Assembly: GCF_014762745.1 (NCBI RefSeq)
Contig: NZ_JABURJ010000030.1
Span: 1-43,918, forward strand
DNA: 43,918 bases
Source of the DNA: Kangiella sp.
Lineage (GTDB): Bacteria > Pseudomonadota > Gammaproteobacteria > Enterobacterales > Kangiellaceae
Direction of reading: 5' to 3'
This document shows, in pieces, positions 8,188 to 16,397 of the stretch. Below the pieces are notes generated by a model that was given only the letters and a program-made list of their open reading frames with translations, ran no database searches and had not been told where the DNA came from. How positions within the stretch are numbered: position 1 is the stretch's first letter; each line of letters starts with the position of its first letter. Both the position numbers and the translations under genes were made by a program.

Positions 8188-9327
8188 ATGGATATCAATC
8201 CACTGTTAAAAGCCTTGATGGAACACAAGGGGTCGGACTTATTTATCACAGTTCACCGTCCGCCCTGTATTAAAATTAACGGGCAGATTCGTCCGGTTAC
8301 TAAAAGCATGTTGACGCCGGCACAGGTGGAAGCACTGATTCACTCTTCAATGACTGAAAAGCAGATGAAGGAATTTGAAGAGAAGAAAGAGTGTCAATAT
8401 GCAATCAGTGTTGAAAATATTGGCCGTTTCCGTGCCAGTGCTTTTTATCAGCGTAATCAGCCTGGGCTGGTGGTGCGTCGTATTGAAACCAAGATCCCAA
8501 CCACTGAAGAATTAAAAATCCCTAACATCCTCAATGAGCTGGCGATGAAAAAGCGTGGGATTATTATTTTCGTGGGCGCAACCGGTACCGGTAAATCAAC
8601 CTCATTGGCCGCCATGATCGGTTATCGCAACCGTAACTCAGCGGGACACATCATCAGTATTGAGGATCCGATCGAGTATGTGCATCGTCATGATAAATGC
8701 ATCATTACCCAGCGCGAGGTGGGCATTGATACTGAGTCATTTGAAACGGCACTGAAAAATACACTGCGTCAGGCGCCAGATGTGATTCTGATTGGTGAGG
8801 TTCGAAGCAAGGAAACCATGTCTAACGCGATTACCTTCGCGGAAACGGGTCACCTGTGCCTATGTACCCTACACGCCAACAACGCGAACCAGGCAATTGA
8901 CCGTATCCTGCACTTCTTCCCGAAAGAAGAGCACTCACGGGTGTTGATGGATTTGTCACTGAACACGCGCGCGATTATCGCTCAGCAGCTGGTGCCAACC
9001 AAAGATGGTAAAGGCCGTCGTGCAGCGATTGAGATTCTGATCAATACACCATTGATTTCGGATCATATTCGCAAAGGTGAAGTTCACCTGTTAAAAGAGT
9101 TAATGGCCCGCTCCAGAGAGCTTGGCATGCAGACCTTTGACCAGGCGCTGTTCGATCTTTATGTCGAGGGCGAAATCAGTTATGAAGATGCTCTGCTATA
9201 CGCTGATTCTGCGAATGACCTGCGTCTGAAAATTAAACTGCATGAAAAGGATGCCGATTCATTGACAGAAAGTACCGATGGACTACAGGTTGAGATGGAT
9301 GATGACCGAAGCAATCGTATGTTCTAG
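8188..9327 (+). CDS. pilU: PilT-dependent retraction ATPase PilU
   Basis: Second retraction ATPase, which in other bacteria works together with PilT to raise retraction force. The Walker A motif GATGTGKST is at residues 130-138, IEDPIEYVHRHDK at 158-170, the Walker B region DVILIGEVR at about 198-206, and GHLCLCTLHANNA follows. The length of 379 and the acidic C-terminal tail rich in D and E are typical of PilU. A strong AGGAG lies 7 bases before ATG 8188. Second gene of the pilT-pilU operon. Confidence 0.96.
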   Translation: MDINPLLKALMEHKGSDLFITVHRPPCIKINGQIRPVTKSMLTPAQVEALIHSSMTEKQMKEFEEKKECQYAISVENIGRFRASAFYQRNQPGLVVRRIETKIPTTEELKIPNILNELAMKKRGIIIFVGATGTGKSTSLAAMIGYRNRNSAGHIISIEDPIEYVHRHDKCIITQREVGIDTESFETALKNTLRQAPDVILIGEVRSKETMSNAITFAETGHLCLCTLHANNANQAIDRILHFFPKEEHSRVLMDLSLNTRAIIAQQLVPTKDGKGRRAAIEILINTPLISDHIRKGEVHLLKELMARSRELGMQTFDQALFDLYVEGEISYEDALLYADSANDLRLKIKLHEKDADSLTESTDGLQVEMDDDRSNRMF

Positions 9328-9357
9328 CAGTTAGTTATTCATCAGTAAGAGATATCG

Positions 9358-9385
9358 AGGCCAGCGTAACAGCTGGCCTTTTTTT
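9358..9385 (+). terminator. Rho-independent terminator after pilU
   Basis: Perfect 8-bp GC-rich stem (9358-9365 with 9372-9379), six-base loop and a following run of seven T. It ends the pilT-pilU message. The opposite strand has no T run after the stem, so it probably works only rightward. Confidence 0.92.
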
Positions 9386-9423
9386 AGACTTTTGTTGCTT
9401 TGTTTTTGCGGCTTTTGAATAAG

Positions 9424-11685
9424 TTACTGAGTTATGAGTTTCTTGTGTTGTTTATGCAAATTCCATTTGTCGACAAACTCAAACAATTCATCCACAGTTA
9501 AAGGCTTGCTGAATAAGTACCCCTGAATCTGATAACAACCATGCTGCTTAAGCAGCTCTAATTGCTCTTTTGTTTCAACCCCTTCGGCAACGACCTTTAA
9601 CTCAAATTCCTTTCCGATATCAATGATTGCCTTACTCAAGGCGAGATCTGACTGACTATCGGGTAAGGACTTAATAAAGGTACGATCAATCTTGATGGTA
9701 TCAACCGGAAGATACTTTAAATAGGTTAAAGAAGAATAACCGGTACCAAAGTCATCAATGGCGATCGAGATACCATGGTTGCGCATGATTTGCAGGGGAT
9801 TGTCACCATCAGAAAATAGCTCCAGTGAAATATGCTCTGTAATTTCTATCTGCAGCAGTTCTGCAGGGATATTATAGCTTTTCAGCAGCTGGAAAAATTG
9901 TTTGATAAAGACTGGGTCATGCAGATTGAGACTCGACAGGTTGATTGCAAAACGAGGCACCGGCAACCGTGATTTCAACCAGGCATTAATGTAACTAAAC
10001 AGTGCATGGAGTAGCCAGATGGACAGCTTGCGAATGAGGTGATGCTTTTCTGCCAGCGGTATGAAAATTTGCGGTGAGATTGATTTGTTTAGGCTGTTGG
10101 AATACCAGCGGGTAAACACCTCGACGCCTGTTATCTTATTGCTGGAACAGTCAATCTGAGGCTGAAAAACCAGTGAAAGCTCATCATTTTGCAGGGCATT
10201 GTGAAAAGCCTGAATCAGCTCGGACTCGGTAGCTAGTTGCTTGATGACATTATTGTGATACTGGGTGTAGTGTGAGCTGGAATTTTGTAGAGTGGAAAGT
10301 GCCATATTGGCCTTATGAATAATATCAAAGACTCCACCGTCTTCTGGATAACGGGCACTGGCAAGATTTATTGCCGATAAAATGGTGTGCTGCTCCTGAT
10401 TCTCATCCTCGATATGAAAAGGTGCATTGAGCACTGTCTCCAGATGCTGTAAGCGACGCTCAACAAAAGTATTGTTGGGAGAGTTGAGGAAGGGCACAAA
10501 GAGAGCAATCTGATCGTGTGACACTGAACCAACAATATAATCACGGACAAAACTGTTTTTTATCCGTCTTAGAGTTTTACGCTGAATGTCCAGCACCACC
10601 TCCTGCGAATAGCTGGATAGCAGAGAAGACATATCCTTGAAATGAATCAAAATACACAGGCCATGTTTCAGATTCGACAGCGTCAGCTTATGCATCTGTT
10701 CAATAAAGGTATTCTTATTTGGCAAATCAGTGTGATAGTCAGTCTGAATTTTGCGCAAAATTGGTTTGTAGATCCGGCGCGCGTAAATCTTCTGCAACAG
10801 GATTGTAGTCAGGGCGATAGCCAGGAACAGCAATAAGATGTTAGTCAGGCTGTGGTAAACAGGAGTGAGTAAAACGTCTTTGTCGACTTCCGCACTAAGC
10901 CACCAGTTCACGTGTTGCAGGGGATAAAACACAATGATCGAGGATTCACCGGTAAACTCGGTGACTGATGTGGCGCTTAAGGTGTTGCGTAACTCATCTC
11001 GACTGAGGCTATTAGAAAAGAACTCTGCCGGGGTTTGATCACTATCAGGATCGATAGGTCTTAATATTGCATCGCCATTACTTTTAATGAGGTTGAACTG
11101 ACCGTTGTAGCTGACAGGGGTGGATAAAATCTTTTGGTGAATATCATTAAAACTGACATCACCGGTTACTACGCCATAGAACTGTTCATCTCTGATAATC
11201 GGTGCAGTAAATGCCAGGTAAGTGGTTGTGTAGTCATCAACGCCAAGGTAAGGCTCGGAAATAGTCGGCTCCATGGCCTGTTTTCCTTCGCGATACCAGG
11301 GGCGAAGTCGCGGGTCAAAGCCATCAGGTAGCGGCCAGGGATTTGAAATGTAGTAGCCATTTTCCAGACCATAGCCTAAGTACTGTAATAACCCAGTTGC
11401 GGCAATGCGTTCAAAGTATACCTGGGGAATTGATTCGCGCTGGTCGGGAGATTTATTCGCAATCTCGTTAGCTAATCCAGTAACAAGACCTAACCTTGAG
11501 GACATCCATTCGTCAAGGGTGTTGCCAGTTAGTTCGGATTGATGGGTCAGCTGTTGAAGCGCATTGTCGATAAGCTGATCGCGTTGTGCAAAGTAGCTAA
11601 AGGCAGCAAAAATGACAAAGTTAATCCACAGGAGCGCTAAAAAGCTCCACAGCAACTTTTGGTCATTTGAGAGTTTACGCAGCAT
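9424..11685 (-). CDS. Membrane-bound sensor with degenerate GGDEF and EAL c-di-GMP phosphodiesterase domain
   Basis: A 753-residue protein with one N-terminal membrane helix (about 10-32), a periplasmic dCache-like sensor (PWYREGKQ and TTYLAFTAPI motifs), a second helix near 284-304, a GGDEF-fold region and an EAL domain. The GGDEF signature is replaced by SHDQI at 389-393, so cyclase activity is unlikely. The EAL domain looks active: the motif reads EVF with the metal-binding Glu522 kept, NLSS, EITEH, DDFGTGYSS starting at Asp644, KIDRTFI, VAEGVET and IQGYLFSKPL are all present. It probably hydrolyses c-di-GMP in response to a periplasmic signal. It sits between pilU and ruvX, inside the pilus neighbourhood, and has its own promoter at 11771-11800. 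Confidence 0.88.
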   Translation of the reverse strand: MLRKLSNDQKLLWSFLALLWINFVIFAAFSYFAQRDQLIDNALQQLTHQSELTGNTLDEWMSSRLGLVTGLANEIANKSPDQRESIPQVYFERIAATGLLQYLGYGLENGYYISNPWPLPDGFDPRLRPWYREGKQAMEPTISEPYLGVDDYTTTYLAFTAPIIRDEQFYGVVTGDVSFNDIHQKILSTPVSYNGQFNLIKSNGDAILRPIDPDSDQTPAEFFSNSLSRDELRNTLSATSVTEFTGESSIIVFYPLQHVNWWLSAEVDKDVLLTPVYHSLTNILLLFLAIALTTILLQKIYARRIYKPILRKIQTDYHTDLPNKNTFIEQMHKLTLSNLKHGLCILIHFKDMSSLLSSYSQEVVLDIQRKTLRRIKNSFVRDYIVGSVSHDQIALFVPFLNSPNNTFVERRLQHLETVLNAPFHIEDENQEQHTILSAINLASARYPEDGGVFDIIHKANMALSTLQNSSSHYTQYHNNVIKQLATESELIQAFHNALQNDELSLVFQPQIDCSSNKITGVEVFTRWYSNSLNKSISPQIFIPLAEKHHLIRKLSIWLLHALFSYINAWLKSRLPVPRFAINLSSLNLHDPVFIKQFFQLLKSYNIPAELLQIEITEHISLELFSDGDNPLQIMRNHGISIAIDDFGTGYSSLTYLKYLPVDTIKIDRTFIKSLPDSQSDLALSKAIIDIGKEFELKVVAEGVETKEQLELLKQHGCYQIQGYLFSKPLTVDELFEFVDKWNLHKQHKKLITQ

Positions 11686-11770
11686 TAATCCCTGTGCTTG
11701 CTCCTTATCAGTTTTGTATCAGCAAGAGTATCCGTCAAGCGGTGCTCATTTTATAACCAGCTTCGTCCTG

Positions 11771-11800
11771 ATTATAGGCAGGTTTGTGCTGTATTGACAA
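11771..11800 (-). promoter_or_regulatory. Sigma70-type promoter for the EAL protein gene
   Basis: On the minus strand TTGTCA (11795-11800) is followed after 18 bases by a perfect TATAAT (11771-11776), about 85 bases before the ATG at 11685. It lies just past the ruvX stop codon, so the EAL gene can be transcribed independently of the upstream gshB-tonB3-yqgE-ruvX genes. Confidence 0.6.
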
Positions 11801-11808
11801 ATATCAAG

Positions 11809-12246
11809 TCAGGCAGACTGATGCTGTTCAAAGAAGCCTTTAAGAATAAGTTCTGCAGCGTAGGCATCAATCGGTTGCTGTTTAAGCTTTTTGTAGCCGC
11901 CCATTTCAAACAAGTAGTCTTTAACTTCGGCAGAACTTAAGCGCTCATCATGCAGGTAGGCTGGCAGACCAAAGCGGCCATGCAGCCGATCAGCAAATTT
12001 ACGCGCTTTTTGCGTAACAAGTTGTTCGCTGTCATCCATGTTTAAGGGCAGGCCAACCACGAAGGCTTCAACGCGCCACTCCTTGATCAGCTTTTCAACC
12101 AATGCCCAATCTGGCTGGTCGTTGCTGACATCAAGCACGGTCAGCGCCTGGCTCGACATCTGAGAGCGTAGACCGGTAGCTACACCGAGACGTTTTTCAC
12201 CAAAGTCGAAGCATAGATAACGTTGGGCATCGGTCAATTGCGTCAT
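11809..12246 (-). CDS. ruvX: RuvX/YqgF family Holliday junction resolvase-like nuclease
   Basis: RNase H-fold protein of 145 residues. In E. coli YqgF is involved in processing the 5' end of pre-16S rRNA, and a resolvase role has been shown or proposed in other bacteria. Motifs: CFDFGEKRLGVATG with the first catalytic Asp near residue 14, VVGLPLNMD, DERLSSAEV with acidic active-site residues, and the final DAYAAELIL Asp. The start overlaps the yqgE stop by one base (TGATG), so the genes are translationally coupled. Confidence 0.93.
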   Translation of the reverse strand: MTQLTDAQRYLCFDFGEKRLGVATGLRSQMSSQALTVLDVSNDQPDWALVEKLIKEWRVEAFVVGLPLNMDDSEQLVTQKARKFADRLHGRFGLPAYLHDERLSSAEVKDYLFEMGGYKKLKQQPIDAYAAELILKGFFEQHQSA

Positions 12247-12806
12247 CAGGCATGCCCATCCTGTTCGGATATTTGAGTCCAGTCGATGCCAAGAAGCTGA
12301 GTGGCCTTGAGCCAGCGTTCTTCAGGACGGGTTCTGAAAATAATATCCTTATCTGCGGGAGCAAATAGCCAGGAATTTTCTTCGATTTCCTTTTCCAGCT
12401 GTCCTTCTTCCCAGCCAGCATATCCAAGAGTAATAACAACATCCTCTGGGCCCTGTCGCTTGGCAATGGCTTTTAGAATATCTTCGGAAGTGGAAAGCGC
12501 AATATCGTTGCTGATAGCTAAAGAGGATTCCCAGTTACCAAGCGGACTATGCAGAATAAAGCCTCGTTCACGATCCACTGGGCCACCGGCTAGTAAAACA
12601 CGGCTATCGATATTGTCTTCTGTTTCAATATTGAGGTGCTTAAACAGCTCATCATAAGTGGCTTCCAGCGGCAGGCTCAGGACCAGCCCCAGCGCACCTT
12701 GCTCATTATGCTCGCAAACGTAGGTTACGCTACGCGAAAAAAAAGGGTCATGCAGACTAGGCATGGCAACAAGCAGATGATTGGCTAGAGATTGAATTGC
12801 TTCCAT
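12246..12806 (-). CDS. yqgE: YqgE/AlgH family protein
   Basis: Conserved DUF179 protein of about 186 residues, function not firmly known (AlgH in Pseudomonas was named as an alginate regulator). Family motifs HLLVAMPSLHDPFFSRSV, YVCEHNEQGALGLVLS, LAGGPVDRERGFILH and TLGYAGWEEGQLEKEI are all present. I chose the ATG at 12806; a TTG two codons earlier is possible. yqgE and ruvX are adjacent in most gammaproteobacteria. It is downstream of the tonB-like gene on the same strand. Confidence 0.93.
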   Translation of the reverse strand: MEAIQSLANHLLVAMPSLHDPFFSRSVTYVCEHNEQGALGLVLSLPLEATYDELFKHLNIETEDNIDSRVLLAGGPVDRERGFILHSPLGNWESSLAISNDIALSTSEDILKAIAKRQGPEDVVITLGYAGWEEGQLEKEIEENSWLFAPADKDIIFRTRPEERWLKATQLLGIDWTQISEQDGHA

Positions 12807-12853
12807 GTGCAAACTATCGCAAAAAATTAGGAGTGATTGATGTGTCTATTGTA

Positions 12854-13777
12854 TCAATTTCTGGTATTTAAGCTATTGTCCGGTTTGAACTGCCAGGTAC
12901 GAACAATTTCCAGAATATCAGTATTGTGACGAATGGATTCCGGCAATGGTTCGAACGGTGCTGACAGGCGAACAATATCAAGTGCCGCCTGATCAAGAAT
13001 CTTTTCGCCAGAGGTTCTTAAAATGACAACATCGAGCAGACTACCGTCTTTATCAATACTGACCTTTAAAGTGAGGCTGCCATAAATACCGAGTCGTTTG
13101 GCCTGCTCCGGGTAATGCAGATTACCGACCTGCTCAACTTTCTTGCGCCACAGCTCTAGATACTCGGCATCGGCGGGGGATTCATAGATGGCGGCGGAAA
13201 TCTGACGTTTCTTAATACCCCGAGTTTGCAGCTGATTGACCACATCCTGCTCAAGATTGTACTGCTCAAGCATTTCTGGTGGAGGAGTGATCTCTGTTGG
13301 CTTATTGACCTGATCAGGGGTATTTTGTTCGCTGTCTTCAGTCTCAACCGGTTGTTCGACCAACTGTTGTGAATCATCGCTGGTCACCAGCTGTAAAGTC
13401 TGCTGAGACTGGTGCTGTTCAGGAACCAGCTCCAGCGAGGGCATGTCGGTTTGGCCTTCGATATTCTTGAAGTGTTCGAGTTTAGTGGTGGCGCGCTCTG
13501 CGGTTTCGGACTCACCAGCGCCTTGCTGGTTGGTCTGGCCGACAAAGTCTGCCTTGTCTGGAGGATCAATGCTTTCGCGCTGAGCAAGGGTTACATCCAG
13601 CGCAATTGGTATCTGGCTCGGCTCAGACTCAGGTAACACAAAGCGCACTCCCAGGAACAGCAACAGGTGGAAACAGATAGCCAGAAACAGGGTGAACTTA
13701 AGGCGGTCACCATCTTTGACTGGGGATTGGTTGAGCTTAACCAGCTCTTTTTGTGGCGGTTGTGCGACCTGACTCAT
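12854..13777 (-). CDS. tonB3: TonB family energy transducer, TonB3-like
   Basis: A 307-residue TonB-like protein with a cytoplasmic N terminus, one membrane helix at about 27-48, a long polar periplasmic linker rich in Q, E and T (about 60-200), and a C-terminal TonB domain (YPEQAKRLGIYGSLTLKVSI through IVRTWQFKP). Position between gshB and yqgE, beside the pilG-chpC operon, matches PA0406 (tonB3) of P. aeruginosa, which is known to be needed for twitching and pilus assembly; I infer the same job here. The linker lacks the proline-rich (PE/PK) repeats of classical TonB. No exbB-exbD is nearby. Confidence 0.82.
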   Translation of the reverse strand: MSQVAQPPQKELVKLNQSPVKDGDRLKFTLFLAICFHLLLFLGVRFVLPESEPSQIPIALDVTLAQRESIDPPDKADFVGQTNQQGAGESETAERATTKLEHFKNIEGQTDMPSLELVPEQHQSQQTLQLVTSDDSQQLVEQPVETEDSEQNTPDQVNKPTEITPPPEMLEQYNLEQDVVNQLQTRGIKKRQISAAIYESPADAEYLELWRKKVEQVGNLHYPEQAKRLGIYGSLTLKVSIDKDGSLLDVVILRTSGEKILDQAALDIVRLSAPFEPLPESIRHNTDILEIVRTWQFKPDNSLNTRN

Positions 13778-13812
13778 GGGTTTGTATTTATCCGCAAGCT
13801 ATCTGACTGCTA

Positions 13813-14760
13813 TTATGTAATCTTCTGCTCGAGAGCTTCAAACAGCTTGGCAGCGATATTGATATCATACTCTTTGTCCAATTCTCTCATACAAGTTGGG
13901 CTGGTAACGTTTATTTCGGTCACATAGTTACCAATTACATCCAGACCAACAAAATAGAGGCCACGTTTAACCAGCTCCGGAGCAATGGTCTCAGCAAGTG
14001 CCTGCTCCTGCTTACTGATCGGCATCGGCACGCCGCTGCCGCCGGCAGCCAGGTTACCACGAGTTTCGCCCTTTTGCGGGATTCGGGCAAGTACGTAAGG
14101 AATGACTTCGCCATTAACCACCAGAATACGCTTGTCGCCAGCAGTGATTTCGGGGATAAAGCGCTGAGCCATAGTCAGGCGACGCCCGCCTTCAGTCAGG
14201 GTTTCGATAATGACGGAAGTGTTGGGATCGTCCTGTTTAATTCGAAATATCGACGCTCCGCCCATACCATCGAGCGGCTTGAGAATGACGTCTTTTTGTT
14301 CGACAACAAACTGCTTTAAAAGCCGGGCATTAGAGGTCACCAGAGTGGGTGGTGTCAGCTCAGGAAACCAGGCGGTAAAGAGTTTCTCATTACAATCTCT
14401 AAGGCTTCTGGGGTTGTTGACTACAAGGGTTCCTTGCTGTTCAGCCAGCTCCAGCAAGTAGGTACTGTAAATATAATTCATGTCAAAAGGCGGATCTTTA
14501 CGCATGAAGACCGCGCCGAACCGATGCAGGCTTTTTTGTTCGCTTGCCTCGACTTCAAACCATTTGTCAGGGTTGTTGAAAACCCGCAGCGACTGACAGT
14601 TGGCGCGTACTTCGCCCTGATCAAGATAGAGATCTTTTTGCTGGCAATAATACAGATCCCAGCCGCGACGCTGCGCTTCTAGCAATAGACCGAAACTGGT
14701 ATCTTTGACGATATTAATCTGGTCAATGGGATCCATGACCATTAAAAGAGAATGTGGCAT
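13813..14760 (-). CDS. gshB: Glutathione synthetase GshB
   Basis: ATP-grasp ligase joining gamma-glutamylcysteine and glycine to make glutathione. Sequence follows E. coli GshB closely: MVMDPIDQINIVKDTSF near the N terminus, FMRKDPPFDMNYIY, NNPRSLRDCNEKLFTAWFP, ILKPLDGMGGASIFR (the ATP-binding loop), ETRGNLAAGG and TEINVTSPTCMREL at the metal-binding end. Length 315 is normal. It is the first gene of the leftward gshB-tonB3-yqgE-ruvX group and divergent from pilG across a 239-base spacer, which also must hold the pil-chp promoter. Confidence 0.96.
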   Translation of the reverse strand: MPHSLLMVMDPIDQINIVKDTSFGLLLEAQRRGWDLYYCQQKDLYLDQGEVRANCQSLRVFNNPDKWFEVEASEQKSLHRFGAVFMRKDPPFDMNYIYSTYLLELAEQQGTLVVNNPRSLRDCNEKLFTAWFPELTPPTLVTSNARLLKQFVVEQKDVILKPLDGMGGASIFRIKQDDPNTSVIIETLTEGGRRLTMAQRFIPEITAGDKRILVVNGEVIPYVLARIPQKGETRGNLAAGGSGVPMPISKQEQALAETIAPELVKRGLYFVGLDVIGNYVTEINVTSPTCMRELDKEYDINIAAKLFEALEQKIT

Positions 14761-14894
14761 AAAAGAAAAAGCATGTGGTTTAATAATAAGTTATCATGAA
14801 GCATTAACCAGCAAAACCTTTATTCTCAACAGAAAAAGGTTGCATGGATTCAGCAACAGAATTAGTCTGAAAATGTGAACTGTTTTGCGACTTC

Positions 14895-14924
14895 TTGACT
14901 TTTATGATAAAAGGTAAGTAGAAA
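14895..14924 (+). promoter_or_regulatory. Candidate promoter for the pilG-chpC operon
   Basis: TTGACT (14895-14900) and TAGAAA (14919-14924) separated by 18 bases, 76 bases before the pilG start, in the AT-rich gshB-pilG spacer. The -35 box matches the consensus at 5 of 6 bases and the -10 box only at 4 of 6, so this is a moderate guess. Confidence 0.3.
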
Positions 14925-14999
14925 TCTAAAAAAAAGTTGAAGAAAAGGCGCTAACTCTTTATTAAATAGTGAATTTTCGCTGTTCATAGGTAGCCATAC

Positions 15000-15398
15000 A
15001 TGAGTGATTTGTTCAAAGGTTTGAAAGTGATGGTGGTGGACGATAGTAAAACTATTCGTCGTACCGCTGAGACGCTTTTGAAAAAGCAGGGATGTGATGT
15101 CGTAACCGGCGTAGATGGATATGACGCTTTATCCAAGATCGCCGACTATAAGCCGGATATCATTTTTATCGATATTATGATGCCTCGCCTTGACGGGTAT
15201 CAAACCTGTGCACTTGTTAAAAGTAACCAGAATTTCAAGAGTACCCCAATCATCATGCTGTCCAGTAAAGATGGGGTTTTCGATAAGGCCAAAGGTCGAG
15301 TAGTCGGTTCCGATAACTATTTGACTAAGCCATTTAGTCGTGACGAATTATTAAACGCCATATCCCAGCAGTTGCAAAACAAACCGGCTGTGGCTTGA
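15000..15398 (+). CDS. pilG: Twitching motility response regulator PilG
   Basis: Single-domain CheY-like receiver of 132 residues. The acidic pair is Asp14-Asp15, the phosphoacceptor Asp58 (IFIDIMMPRLDG), the switch Ser88-Ser89 and the conserved Lys110 (TKPF). In Pseudomonas PilG is phosphorylated by ChpA and promotes pilus extension and cAMP production. First gene of the rightward pilG-H-I-J-K-chpA-B-C operon. Confidence 0.95.
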   Translation: MSDLFKGLKVMVVDDSKTIRRTAETLLKKQGCDVVTGVDGYDALSKIADYKPDIIFIDIMMPRLDGYQTCALVKSNQNFKSTPIIMLSSKDGVFDKAKGRVVGSDNYLTKPFSRDELLNAISQQLQNKPAVA

Positions 15399-15434
15399 TT
15401 AAGAATTAAAGATTTTAAAGAGAGGTAATTTATA

Positions 15435-15800
15435 ATGGCGCGTGTACTTATTGTTGACGATTCTCCAACAGAAGCACATATTTTAACCGGTATGCTGGAG
15501 AAGAATGGGCATCAGGTTATTACGGCTCCTGATGGTGAGTCGGGTATTGTTTCAGCAAAGGCTAACCATCCTGATGTTATTTTAATGGATGTAGTGATGC
15601 CGGGCCTTAATGGTTTCCAGGCGACACGTCAATTGAAGAAAGACCCATCAACCTCTTCTATTCCAATCATTATCGTATCCACAAAGTCACAGGCAACAGA
15701 CCGAGTCTGGGGTATGCGTCAGGGCGCCAATGATTACATTACTAAGCCTGTAGATGAAGCCTCTTTATTAGAGTCAGTGAACAACGTTTTAGGATCATAA
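15435..15800 (+). CDS. pilH: Twitching motility response regulator PilH
   Basis: Single-domain receiver of 121 residues with Asp8-Asp9, phosphoacceptor Asp52 (ILMDVVMPGLNG), Thr83 in the VSTKSQATDRVWGMRQGA segment and Lys104 (YITKPVDE). The sequence after the phosphoacceptor is typical of PilH, which counteracts PilG, promotes retraction or acts as a phosphate sink. AGAGAGG precedes the ATG. It is 36 bases after pilG. Confidence 0.95.
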   Translation: MARVLIVDDSPTEAHILTGMLEKNGHQVITAPDGESGIVSAKANHPDVILMDVVMPGLNGFQATRQLKKDPSTSSIPIIIVSTKSQATDRVWGMRQGANDYITKPVDEASLLESVNNVLGS

Positions 15801-15806
15801 CCTCTT

Positions 15807-16355
15807 ATGTCTGGAACTGATGCGACCAATATTGTTGGCATACTTGCCGACATAGCAGAACGTAGTCAGAAACATCGCGATTCGCTACCACAGCATGATG
15901 TTAGTGGTGGCGCTTTTTATAGTGGGGTTGGTTTTATGCTTAATGGCGTGAACTATCTGGCTCCGTTGGATGAAATTTCTGAAATTATTCCTGTACCTAG
16001 CACAACTAAAGTGCCGGGAGCCAAAACTTGGCTCAAAGGCGTTGCCAACTTGCGCGGTGTATTGCTGGCGCTAGTAGATTTGCAGGAGTATCTGGGTCGC
16101 CCAAGTTCCAGAAACGTATTGAAACAACGAGTTTTGGTGCTTGATCAGCAAGGGTCTTATCTAGGGCTGATTGTTGATGAAGTGCGTGGCCTGCATCACT
16201 TTGAAGAGGATGAGCAGGTCGAAGGCAGTTTGACTGCCGATGCAGTTATTGCTCCTTACATTGTGGGGGGCTTTGAACGAAACGGGGAGTTATGGCGGGT
16301 TTTTGGGATGAAGGAGTTATCGGAAAGTCCGGAACTTCACCAGGTCGCTGTGTAA
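15807..16355 (+). CDS. pilI: CheW-like adaptor PilI
   Basis: A 182-residue CheW-domain adaptor expected to couple the receptor PilJ to the kinase ChpA. The N-terminal 30 residues are variable; the CheW fold starts near YSGVGFMLNGVNYLAPL and includes the conserved NLRGVLLALVDLQEYLG segment and LGLIVDEVRGL. It starts 6 bases after the pilH stop codon, so translation may be coupled. Confidence 0.93.
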   Translation: MSGTDATNIVGILADIAERSQKHRDSLPQHDVSGGAFYSGVGFMLNGVNYLAPLDEISEIIPVPSTTKVPGAKTWLKGVANLRGVLLALVDLQEYLGRPSSRNVLKQRVLVLDQQGSYLGLIVDEVRGLHHFEEDEQVEGSLTADAVIAPYIVGGFERNGELWRVFGMKELSESPELHQVAV

Positions 16356-16397
16356 ATTTTACAACAATATGAAGTCTAGATGTCTCGGGAGCAACCT

